DNA of 64,000 bases from Breviolum minutum Mf 1.05b.01. Its lineage: Eukaryota; Sar; Dinophyceae; Suessiales; Symbiodiniaceae. The notes beneath the pieces were generated by a model, which was not told where the DNA came from, did not search any database, and worked only from the letters and a program-made list of their open reading frames with translations. Shown here one piece after another: positions 1-11,704 of this stretch; the stretch's first letter is position 1; every line of letters starts with the position of its first letter. The translations under genes were made by a program, and so were the position numbers. Location: NCBI GenBank assembly GCA_000507305.1, contig DF239902.1, positions 49,071-113,070 on the forward strand, in the 5' to 3' direction.

Positions 1-84
1 TAGTGGTGAAGCCCAGTTTTGATAGGGAAAAAACCTGAAGGCGGGGAAAAATTAGACAGAAATTACACTCCCTAATGTGAGCAT

Positions 85-195
85 ACTGTTGATGGAAAAA
101 ATCCGGCAAACCAGTTGATATGGTAAATATCCCATCATTTACAAGTTTTTTTTTTACATCCCAGGTGGTTGTTTGGGATTTTTGTCCCATCAACT
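85..195. mobile_element. Foldback element family A
   Basis: Family A, 100-130 bp. The left end reads ACTGTTGATGG with AAATCC a few bases on. An internal CACCAGTTGA and ATTTACAGGGTTT follow. The right end is the inverse, CCATCAACAGT. This copy ends CCATCAACT. No coding capacity, so a non-autonomous MITE. Confidence 0.75.
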
Positions 196-3100
196 GCAGC
201 ACCTGAAAATGGATGGTTGGAAGACAGGCCTATGGGACAATGGTGGTTAATAGTCCCTCAAGAAGGCCAACTCTTCCTTGAGGGGGGAGCGGGTGGCATT
301 AGGAGGGCGCCCTTAGATTCCTACTAAGACGTTCCCTCAAGTCTCCCCAACTAAAAGAAACCACAAAGTTTGGAAGGGAAAAAAGCATCTTGTTGAATGA
401 TAAGAGGGACGTTTAATGACGTTTTACCAAGAACACAAAGTTTAAAAAAAAAAAACATCACCTTAATCAAATGCAAGACAACCCCGTACTGGTAAAATCA
501 TTTCACCACATGGTTCCACCTCCAAAGTAGCCTAGCAGTACCAAATACAATTCCTCCAACAATCATGCAGGTGGAAAACAGGGCCCTGCAAGCTGACATC
601 TCCAAAATGGTCATTTTCCACTGAACCAGGAACCATGATTGTCCGAGAAAGAGTCATCTCAGTGAATTTGGTCATTTCACCAATCTCCCCAAATCCTGAA
701 ATGTCAGGGGATCTTAAAACCTGTTGTACATTGACTGCCTCAAAAAGAATTGACGGATAGAAGATCACACGCCCCATATACACTGGTCAAAACTAAGATT
801 ACTTTCATTTTGGAAAGGCTTTTTTCAGGTGATATATCAGTTTTAGGGAGGGGATTGAGGGCTTTGGGAACGGATTTTTGCGCTTGCTCTATCCTCAAAA
901 TGCAGCAGCTGCTCCTTTTTCTGAACAGACATCGGCACCCACGTGGTATTGGTCACGGTTCGCGCCTACGAGGTGGCGTTCAATTGATAAAGAAAGGGAA
1001 CGGACCTAATGAAACAGCATAACGGGGTTAGTCCTAATGCTTTATTTTGCTTACAACCAGGCTCCTATGTATCCGTTTATCGAAACTGTCCGGTAGTAGA
1101 CTTGATCATTATTCAACCCAAATGTTCAGGCCCTGTTTGCAGGAAGGGTTTCTCCTACCAAACCACAAAACTTCAAGTATAATCTAGGTCGGCTGTTTGG
1201 TTGTAACATCGTTTGCCCAGAAATATGAGTATCAGAAATATGATTATCATAAGTCAATCATATCCAACACGTGTATACACGTATTTGGAATTCCATCATC
1301 CATCTTAGCCCACAAACGGTGTAAAAAAAGGACATCAACAGTTCGCAAAGCATTGTGAGTTGGGCATCATCTTTTTGAATGGCTTGAAATCAAAAAAACG
1401 CAGGGAAATCATCGCGTTTCTAGAGGTATACAATTTCACATCAGACACCCCTGAAGTGAAAGGGCCGTTTGTTCACCTGAAAAATCAGCCGATTCCTGGA
1501 TGTCACGGGACGGAAGTGGATGGATCAAAGGTTGGTTAGGATCAGTGGGTTATTTCACCCCAATATACACCCCATTGATAAGTAGGTTATAACCAACCCA
1601 TTGAACCTAACCGTTCACCATTGATCCATCCTAACTTCCGTCCAACAGGACATCCGTTGGAACCTGGAAGAAGAGGTAAGGAGATTCGAACCCAACTTGG
1701 GAGATGTTTAAACCCATCCTGGCTTCAGGGTTTTACCCAACCATTCGGGTTCCCTCAACTTTTTGGTTGACAGTCAACCTGAATTGAGGCAACGCAAAAA
1801 AAAACTGCCGAAGCTTGTGGGTGTTGGGTATACGTTTTTGGGATGACATATATACCCAGTTATGTGGGGAGTCTATTCATAACCCATGACATTAAGGATT
1901 TCACCCTGAAAATTGAAAACATTGGAAAACCCATCCAGTCCTTTTTGAGAATTTTCCCATTCTCTTCGTTTGCACAAAAATCTTCGTTTCAGGGAGTCCG
2001 TGTCATGCGTTAGGCACAATCCCCACCAACCGAACCGAAAAAACCCGACCACGTTTTTTCCACCGCCTTGCTGAGCTAAGTTTCACCACAAGGAGCACAA
2101 GGTTGACCCAATCCATGGGATGGACCTGTTTTCTGTTGTGCCTCGGAGCGAGGTTCGTTGCAGCAGTTGAGAGTTTTATTGAGTCAGATACCTATCACCC
2201 AAAAAGATACCAGGTACCAAAAAAGTGGAGGTACAAAACGACACCCCCGTATTTTTAGGCCGTTTTTTGGGGGGAGTGGGGGTTCCCTGAACCATAAGAC
2301 TTACATCCAAACAGCTTACAAAAGTTTTGAGGATTCCTCCATTTTAGATACTACTGAATCTGCTGATTTTGACGATGTTTCTTTGAGTTTGACTCAGGCT
2401 GGGGTGAGAAGTCCGGTCTCCTAAGGTGACAAAATCTTTTGACAAAACACCTAAAGGTTGCCCCTGAAAATAGGCCAAGCTTGGGCGAAATTAAGGAATG
2501 GACTGCAAAAAGTCTTCCAAAGCATCCATTTTTCAGGGGCAAATTTTTGGTGTTCGTTTTAGGGAGTGTAACAGCTGGATACGCTTGATTTCACCATATC
2601 AAAACGTGAACAAAAGGAGAACATGGCTTTTGGGAACATGGAGCTGCGACCAAGTTTTGCCGTCTTTTTTCCGAAAGAGAAAAAAAACGTAGAAAGTAGT
2701 AGGGTTGAAGAAATTTTCTCGGATTTCACCAACACAATGTACCGATGTCCTTTTCTATAGAATCAAGACAATGTCATTGGTTTTGTTATGGGGGTCCCTA
2801 ATGTACCCCCCCCGAAATAAGGCCTTATTAAGCGCTTATTAAGCATTGGCTTCCCTTAACAACGCCTTTTTAAACCCCTATTTCTGGGGGGACTTTTTGA
2901 GATATACCAAGACATGCTTTTTACACCAGTTCCCCATGCTACCAATCCATTAATACTCTGTAGACAAATTGAAGATTCAAAATTAGGGCCACTTCCAAGT
3001 CAAAAATTTCTCCCTACTGCACCACTTTGCAAATGACCCCACTGAGCCACGAAAAAAAAAACAACTTCTTACTTTCCATTGAAATACTGGTTGTTTAACA

Positions 3101-4329
3101 AGGATCTTATAATGGTTTATTGATTGTAATTTCCGTATAGCTGTGTAAGATTTCATCCCCTATATACCCTAAACAACTAGGGGCCCTTTTTTCCTTGCTC
3201 AACTGGCACTTTGGGGATTGCCCCTCTAACTTGGTTTCCCAGCTGTGTTGATGGTCTTGCACACCTTCCGACGACGGTCCTCCAAAAGTTGAGGGAGTTT
3301 GGTCATAAATGGCGCTTGGGAAAATGTTCAAAGAAACATTCATCTGGCCGAATTATAATATTTCACCAACCCAGCTTTCCGTGAAATAAGGGGATTTCCC
3401 TTACTAAGCCACCATTTGGGGTGAGGTCGTGTGAGGTCGCTATAATTTGACCAGATTCATGGCAAGCTAACGGGGTACACCGTACCCCTGCAATGCCAAC
3501 CCCAAACCCCAAAGGGATTATCAATCACCATGATCCATTAATAATCCTCTAATTTTTGGCCTTATTTCCCAGGGGGGGAGGTGGCGACCCGCTTAGATCG
3601 TAGATTCCCCATGGAGATCCGTGGAAAATGGAGCCTTGGACGGTGGGTTTTGGTTACATTCCATAATTGTTGGGAAAAAAGGTAGCATCACAATAAATTG
3701 GAGGAACTGTTGATGGTGCAGAAATCCAGTAAACTCACCAGTTGAGGTTGGTAGTTTACCAAAAGGAAATTTTCCGTCTGGACCAAACCATTGATTTTCA
3801 AGGGCAAACTGCTGTTTGATTTCAGGGGAAGTGTAGGTCCTTCCTTGAAACTAACATTTTGCCCATGAAACCAAGCCGAACCTCCAAAAAGGAAAGAATC
3901 CTCTTCCTTTTGCCATCAATTTTCAGGTGCTACAGTTGATGGAAATAATCCCAAACAACCACCTGCGATGTAAGAAAAAATGCAAATAATGTGATATTTA
4001 CCATTTCAACTTGGTTTTGGTTAGTTTTGCCATTAGTGTAGGTCTTAAATTTTGCTCTCCAAACTTGATATTCCCCTCCCCAAAAAATGGGAGACTCTCG
4101 CGAAGCTTTCGCTGGTAGCGCCTTCTTGGGATCCAGAATGCCCAAGCACACAGCACCGCTATGCAAGAAGAAAACCAATAAGCTCACCGCCACGAGGCGC
4201 CACCAGGCATGGTGACCTTGAACACTGCAAGGGTTGCCCAAAAAATCCCGGATGTGTGGTTTTAAGTTTGCTTGTTCGTGGTGTAAAAATTTGGGGTTAT
4301 AAATAAAATTGCAGGGTTTCGAGTGTCTA

Positions 4330-4500
4330 TAGATGAGCCACGAAAAAAACGAAAAAACTCGTACTTTCCATGAAATACTGGTTGTTTGATAGGGATCCTT
4401 ACTAGTGGTTTATGATATATAATCCCCAGATAACTGGGTACTGTTGCATAATCCCCTTTTTTACCCTAAACAACCAGGGGCCCTTTGTTCATTGTTCAGA
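4330..4500. mobile_element. Family E element
   Basis: Copy with CATGAAATACTGGTTGTTTG and TACCCTAAACAACCAGGGGC. Confidence 0.62.
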
Positions 4501-4636
4501 TGGGTTAAACCATGGTAGCGAAATCTAGGTCGATGATATTGTCCCTGGAAGTCAAAGACCATTAAAAAAAAACAGTCCCCTGGAATTGTTGATTATAAAA
4601 TCCCTACTAAAATAATGGTCTTTTCCAAAAGGCTAT

Positions 4637-4734
4637 CTAGTTGGTGGTTTCAACCCATCTGAAAAATATTAGTCAAAATGGGAATCTTCCCCAAATAGGG
4701 TTGAAAATAAAAAATATTTGAAACCACCACCCAG
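4637..4734. mobile_element. Foldback element family C
   Basis: Family C: about 98-118 bp, CTAGTTGGTGGTTTCAACCC at one end and ATATTTGAAACCACCACC at the other, with ATGGGAATCTTCCCC inside. Ends are inverted repeats of GGTGGTTTCAA. Confidence 0.78.
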
Positions 4735-5127
4735 GCTATTTATTTAATGGTCTTTGGACCCCCAGGGTTGTGATGATAGAATGAATCCAGAGATTTCCAG
4801 GTGAATACCAGGCTGGAGAGGCATTCCCTGAAACATTTCCAGCAAGTTTGCACCTGAAAAAATTCATCCCCTGGAAGTTTGGAGATTCCTAACTTGGAAA
4901 CCCTCAATTTTTAGGAGGCCAATGTTAGTTTAGATTGAGGGTAGATATGATGTTTGTTCAAATTTGGATTAATTTGGGATGGCAATTCACCCGGAAAAAA
5001 AAAAAACAATCGGATCCAGCACAACTTGTTTTTAGAAAAGCATCAAAAGCAGCGTACCCTATGTGATGGACGTCGATTTACTTCTGTGGATTCTTATGAA
5101 TTGGCTATAGATGTCCATATTGCAGCT

Positions 5128-5275
5128 AAGAAAAAAAAACTCCTATTTCCACTGTACTGGTTGTTTAATAGGGATCCTTATATTGGTTTATTGTAATCTA
5201 GTAATCCCTATATAACTGGGTAGTATAATCCCCTATAGACCCTAACCAACCAGGGTTTTTTCATTACTCATAGCA
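5128..5275. mobile_element. Foldback element family E
   Basis: Family E: about 150 bp, CTATTTCCACTGTACTGGTTG, GGGATCCTTATATTGG, ATAACTGGGTAGTATAATCC, CCTATAGACCCTAACCAACC. The centre is AT-rich with inverted TATA-type arms and the ends pair weakly (CTGGTTG with CAACCAG). Confidence 0.65.
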
Positions 5276-5682
5276 AGAAACATTTCACATCTTGAAAAAA
5301 AATGCCGTATCATCATGGCTGCATTTGCACGTTTGCTATTGGTATCGATTTGCAAAGGCTTCGACAAAAAATCCAAGCCACATCTTCCCTCTCGATGTTT
5401 GAGATGTCATGTACATGTAGAACAACTGCAACAGTTTGAACAAATGGCTATAACAGTTTGTTCAATGGCAATTTCCACTGCTTTTTGTTGTATATATATA
5501 TATATCTTTTTAACATATATACCATATATTTTTTTCCGAGAGAGAAACGAAACTTCTTTGTTCAAAGTTCCCCCCCACCTCATGCATCCTCAGTTGCGGA
5601 ATTGTTTGATAAAACCGAAAACGAATCCATCAATTGCAGAGTTTCCAAAGAAACAACGTGCATGCGTTGTCAGCATATGGGT

Positions 5683-5785
5683 GTTTCTAAAAATAGGGGT
5701 ACCCCCAAATCATCCATTAAAAAATAGGGTTTTCCATTATAAACCATCCATTTTGGGGTACCTTTATTTTCGGAAACATCCATAT
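5683..5785. mobile_element. Foldback element family H (translates to VSKNRGTPK)
   Basis: Ends TGTTTCTAAAAATAGGGGTA and TACCTTTATTTTCGGAAACA, inner CCCAAATCATCCATT. Plus-strand translation GVSKNRGTPKSSI is a phrase often seen in dinoflagellate predicted proteins (from memory). Copies also at 37090-37206 and 45472-45585. Confidence 0.78.
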
Positions 5786-6259
5786 AGTTACTAGTACATT
5801 TCTTGCCAGGCCCGAAATTAATGCACATGGTTCGTGATGACAATGAATTGGAAAGCCACCGGCCACTAACCCCCAGCTTGCTAGGTATGCTTTTTTTTGC
5901 ACTCCAAAGGGCTCAAGTGACACATCAAAAAGACCTCGCAGGGAAACGCACGGTCGAACAAATCACCATGGAAAATCCATGTGTTGTTCCTATCAAAATG
6001 GTGGATTTTCCATGGCGACATGTGAGTTTGCAGAGTGTAATATTGGAGTTTTCTTGGGGGGGAGGTAAAAGGGAGAGGGTTGTTGGTTCTCTATATTTGA
6101 GAAGTTCTCCAATTTTTTTTCACGGCAATTTTGTCATTCTCACACTAAGGCTAAGACATGTTTTGGCAGTGTGCCAGTACGTTTCGCAACACACCCGACT
6201 CAATTTCTGACCAGACCATTTGTGAAAAAAATCAGAAGCCACTAACAAATGTTTGAGAG

Positions 6260-6293
6260 TTGTCCTTGTCCTTGTCCTTGCTGTTGCTGTTGC

Positions 6294-6327
<34 letters not shown>

Positions 6328-6480
6328 GATGTTGATGTTGATGATGTTGTTGTTGTTGTTGTTGATGTTGATGTTGATGTTGATGATGTTGGTTGATGCT
6401 GGTGTTGCTGTTGTTTTTGTCATTGTTCTTGGCCTTGTTGTCTTGTTGTCGATGTTGTTTGTGTTGTTGCTGTTGCTACC
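6260..6480 (+). repeat. TTG/TTGATG microsatellite
   Basis: Long array of TTG units mixed with GATGTTGATG. Both strands are open (poly-L or poly-N), which is a triplet-repeat effect and not a gene. Confidence 0.9.
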
Positions 6481-7469
6481 GTTACTAATGCTATTGCTGC
6501 GACGTCAATTACCTCAGAATCCTGCAACTGAGCGTACAAAACCATGCTTTAAAAAAAAATCAGAAAAGTTTTGGATACAAATTTACAACCTCTGGCTTTC
6601 ACACAGGAAATCCCCAACATGAATTTCCAATTCAAGCACAAAGGTTTCCAACCAGGACACGTTGGAAGACAAGGCAATCATTGGTGTCATAGGCATCCCA
6701 GGGCACTTGAAGGTGCTTGGTGGTCCACACCTCAGGGAGTCGAAAAAATTCTGCAAAATTTTGGACGGTGGGGCTCCTTGACAACACGACGGAGGGTCAA
6801 GGGGGAGTGAAACCTGGTTCCCTTCATAGGTCGGACGGGTGATATATATATATATATATAATCATCCAATAGGAAAGGAATATAAGTGGTATATAAGTGG
6901 TATATACTGCCAATTAGGGGGGATTATATGGTACCGATCCCACCTATTAAGGGAACCAGAAACAACCATTGACACAAAAGTAAAGAATGCATGTACCTGC
7001 TATGAGACCTACTTCTTTCCTGGTTGTAAAAAAAAAACACGAACAAGCCTCTGGTAATCCATGATAGACAGGAACAACAAAAAAGACGTTGAATATGCAA
7101 TCAAAATTTTCCAGCGATTCGGTACACACACCGTTGGGTGATTACATGCTACCCCACCTACAATGAAATGTAATGAGTACACTGTTCGCGAAAGGAGTCT
7201 TATCATGGGTCCTAGTCTTATCATGGGTCCTTACAACATCCAGATTCCCCAAAAATTAGGTACAAACAAGTCTTCCCAAGCACTCCTACCTACGTGCCTA
7301 AAAATGCTTTTTGTCTGTTTGAAAGTAGTACACTCCCTAAAACTACCAGCAAATGCCCCCTGAAAATAGGCGAGAAATCCTTTAGCCGGAGAAAATCATC
7401 TTCCAAGCATCTCTCTTCAAGCGCTTTAGTTCTTCGTTTCAGTGAAGTTATATGACTTGTGATGCTCAC

Positions 7470-7526
7470 CCCCAACACGCTAGCAGTGACCCGCCAGGAG
7501 GCGTTTGTGCAGGGTTGTACAACCAA
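7470..7526 (-). CDS. Gene 1 candidate exon 20 (late helix)
   Basis: Acceptor ATCGTAGAG, 19 codons (LVVQPCTNASWRVTASVLG), donor GTGAGC. The pattern Q then S-W-R-V and a closing G resembles the family's Q-L-x-x-x-T-W-x-R-x-x-x-W-x-x-x-G. The match is short and the preceding P-x-x-P exon was not found. Confidence 0.4.
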
Positions 7527-10500
7527 CTCTACGATTGGGATCTTTTTTTCATCCCCATCCCAAAATAAATGTTCTTGTCATGTGTGTTCATTACTCAACT
7601 AAAGTAACTAAAGTAAAAAAACTCATATTAGATCATTTTGTACTTGCTCAACAAATAAAAAAACACTCATATTGGTCATGCTTGCTATACTCAACTAAAC
7701 TTACTAGAATTACGGCCACACACAAAGAACAAATATCACAGATGATCCATGCTGCGGGCCTTTTCTGGACGCCCTGTTAGCCCTTACATTGGATAGTGGC
7801 ATTGTTAATCATGAATCTTAGTGCTTACCATATAAATATAGAAACACTTCTCAGAATCTACGTGAGGACTTTTTGGCATCGTGCTGTAAGATCTATTTAC
7901 ATATGTCTGTATATATATATATATATGTATGTATATAGACATATATAGACACTAAGGGGAATAGTAATGCACTGGATGCTTAAAATAGTTTCAAACAAAA
8001 CGCACGAATCAGTATGATGAATGTTCGTATAGTCATAATGATGAATTTACCATATTAGTTGCTAACCATACAGCTGGATCGTCTGGTCAACACCTGTTTC
8101 TTTTAAAACAAAGACACCTTTTTTTTGCGAGACCCGTGCCCTTTGATCACGGCTCACGGCTCCGAACACCAACTCTTCACCAGAAATTCCCATTTGCAAA
8201 GCAAGTGTCTTGTAGCCACAAGTGAGCTGCACAAAAATCAGTAAACAGCAAAGGCCCACGCCACCCACCCATCCCCTGCAGCATGTCTTGAAGACATGAT
8301 GGGATTCTTTTTTGGGGGGTCTTACGTCGTGTACGTGGGTGGGTGTCCAAGAAGACACACAGAATCCCTAATGGTTCCCTATACTTTTCCTATGCTTTCC
8401 CAGAGCCAAGCCCTAAAGTTCTCTAAAGGTTTTTGTTGGGTTTGTTGGGTTTTGGAAAATTTTGCAGGCTTCCCAGTTGGGGTTACCCCCCTGTTTTGGA
8501 GACCCCCGAATTCCTTAAGGAAGCCTATAAGATAGGCGTAAATGTGTGTCCATCCACTCTTTTAGGCTCAACATGTAACCTTGTTGCTGCCCAAATTATC
8601 CATGTATGGAATATTTACCTACATGAATGGTTGATTTTTATGGTTTTCAAGTAGGTGAATATACAATCCTCCCATGGATCATTTGTGTTGGGAAACTTTG
8701 TGAAACTCGAAAAAGGCTCCACGTGGATGGTTTTTCTTCGACCAAAAAGCATCCTACTTTTTTTGGAAAAACCCCGGCAGTTGAAACTATGTCATCCCCC
8801 GATCCGTGTTGAACGAGTAGAAGAGCAGTACTCATAGGATCCATGGGACGATTGTATATTTACCTACATTTACCACTATTTACTATGAAAATCAACCATT
8901 CATGTAAGAAAATATACCAGGCTCATGGATCCTAAGGGGTATTTTTCCTCTATTGGCCTGCTTGACCGGTTAGTTGTCAAGCGGATGGGTCACCAAGAAT
9001 CACAAAAAAACTGCACCCACTGAGCATGGCACAGAATTCCCGTTGTAATAATGTTTGATTTTTAAAAGAAATTGTACCAAATCAAGGGGTTTTGAATTTC
9101 CCACTGATGTTTCCACATTTCATTGAAACACGCCAATTGGAAAAGGAAAAACATACAAACCGGAAGGATTCCATGTTAGTTCAAAGCGGCTGTATAAACT
9201 CTCTTCCTACTGTCATCCTTCGTACTACTTCCGAAGTCTTGGATATCAATTTCCCCTTTCCCTTTCCCAGAGGTTCTTCCACTGAAATTGGACGAAGGGA
9301 TATTTCAAAGCATCATTTTTGGTAGCCATGTTGCATGCTTGAAGCGTCTAAGCATTGAAGGGTACATTTGTTCTTGGTCCAAGTGAGGCAAGAAACAGAA
9401 CTCCTACTTTCCGTTATACTGGTTGTTTACTAGGGATTCTTATATTGGCTTCTTATAATCCGTATATAACTGGGTAGGAGTTCAACCCCCTATATACCCT
9501 CACCAACCAGGACCCCCTATTTTTCATTATTCACATTGGGTTCCAAGTCACATCATTCCACCCATCGACAGCAAACAGGAAAGTACAGCTGCAAGCAACA
9601 TCATAGGACGTTCCTGCCATGGAGCTGTATGAGATTTGGAGCTGTCAATCTTGCCGATTTGTATGTCAAGTTACGGTACTTGGATGTCCCAGGAAGTGAG
9701 TTTTAAAAGGTTAGTAAGTAGCTTATAACCCCAATATATCTCAGCTATAAGTAGGTTATAACCCATTTACGAACCATGTCATGATACCTCTTAAACGTGT
9801 CCAGTTTAAACTCAAATGTGATTTTTGTCTGGTACCCAGTGCTAATCATTTCTGGGGCTCTCCATGAATTCAACCGGTTTTTTGGGGGGTGAAGATTTCC
9901 TCCCTACTCGGAGGGCCGCTCCACTTCGTACGTAGTTAGTAACCTACATTTATAAGCCAAAAACGGGCCATTCGGAAGAGGAATAACCCCACTTAGGGGA
10001 CTTACTGAATACTTACTGACCATGGATATTAAACACTTACTAAATGGGATGATCCTCCAAGTAGGGGGCAAGATATCCCAGCTGTCTTTGACTCCCCTTC
10101 CGAAGAAACGACTCTCACAGCATGGCAGCTCCTTCTTCTTGTGGCAGCTGTTGATTAATAGCACTGAAGCTGCAGTCATAGCATAGGATCTTAGCAATGG
10201 CAACTGTTGGATTGAACATATATCTACAAGATATGACGGTTTTTTTCTTATGTAGGTTATATAGGTAGAATAGGCAAAAAGATATATGATGACAAAGGGC
10301 ACAAAGGGCAAATAGTGTAATTTCAGTGTAGATTCAGTCTAGATAAAGAACATGTTCATCTTTAAGGTGTAACGCCCTGGAAATTTAACCGTTCGCCATC
10401 CTAAAACCTAAAGAGGCAAAGACCTCGGCCAATGGCGAAACTTCAGGGGTCTAACCCGGGGGGGTTCTGAATAACTTTGGGAACCATACGAAACCATAGG

Positions 10501-11669
10501 GACGAATCTCATTTCACAAGCCTTCAAGCATTTAAAAAACTTCACAACAATGTCATAAAGATCTCCAGCACATGTGCCCGAATGTATATATCATATAGAC
10601 CTAATATTTACGGGACACTCAAATTCCTCCCCAAAGACCAAACAAAAAACGAAAAAAAAAATACCAAACACACACTTCGGTCAAAATTCATCCCAATTCC
10701 CTTTTATAAAAGGCCGGCTATTTTCTGGAGGTGGCATTCCGGGGAGGGTTGCACCGGGCCCCTTAGGAATTCCTATGAACTCCGGTTAAAACGGGATTTT
10801 TTGTTCCCCAAAAAAACGTGCGAAAAACCGCGCCGAGCTGCAACAGCACTCCGATGTTCAGAAAGGAGGCCAAGCTCTTCACGTCGAAGAAGGCTGCCAG
10901 AACTGCAGCCAAAGTTCCACACCACATGGCACAACTTGGTGCTGCCTTAGTCGGTTTCCTTTAAAAACTGTGCATTGTTCGGGTTGGGTGTCATACTGTT
11001 GATGGCAACCAGAAATCTGGGATCAACTCACCAGTTGAGGGAAAGGTAGTTGAAATCTACCATTATTTACAGGGTTTTAGCACCATCCCAGGTGCTGCAG
11101 TTCTGAACCATCAACCGTATAATGACCTCTGTTTCAAGTTTTTCCTTTAGTTACTGGAATGTCCATGGTACTTAGTAATTAGATTATAACCCCTAAAAAA
11201 AAGTAAGGTTGTTTTCGTCCCCTTTTTGTTGTAGGTGAAACAACCCAACTTACTAAGGATCGTTACGATCACTTCCATGGGTCCACCCTAGTAGGGAAGA
11301 ATCTCATTTCACAAGCCTTCAAGCATTTCAAACGCTTCACAACAATATGATAAAGATCTCCAGCACATTATAAATTAATGGATACTTTAGGTTGCTGCAG
11401 TTTTTTCAAAACTCTCATCCTCCCAATGCTTTTTTGTTGGAAAACCCACCTGAAGCCACGAGGGAGCCATCCCATCGCGAGACATGGCCTCAGCTTTGGA
11501 ACCAACAAAAAGCACCGCTTGTGCGCCGTGCGGAATTCCCTTAAGGGATGCGTTGAAGAAAAATCGGAAAGCAGTGCCAAACACACAAGAGAAATAATAG
11601 CCATAAGTATTAATAAGAACAAATGATAATAATGATCATCATGATAATGATAATACTAATAATGTTAAT

Positions 11670-11704
<35 letters not shown>

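Larger units (their letters stand above)
1..7469. other. Element-rich stretch without a recognised exon
   Basis: Contains families A, B, C, E, G, H, I and K and microsatellites. The C-terminal exons of gene 1 would be expected here but none could be supported. Open frames here come from repeats or lack splice signals. Confidence 0.6.

Noticed and set aside
1670..1710. GATTCGAACCC resembling a tRNA T-loop
   Set aside because: The flanking bases do not form the 5-bp T stem, and no acceptor, D or anticodon arms could be folded.
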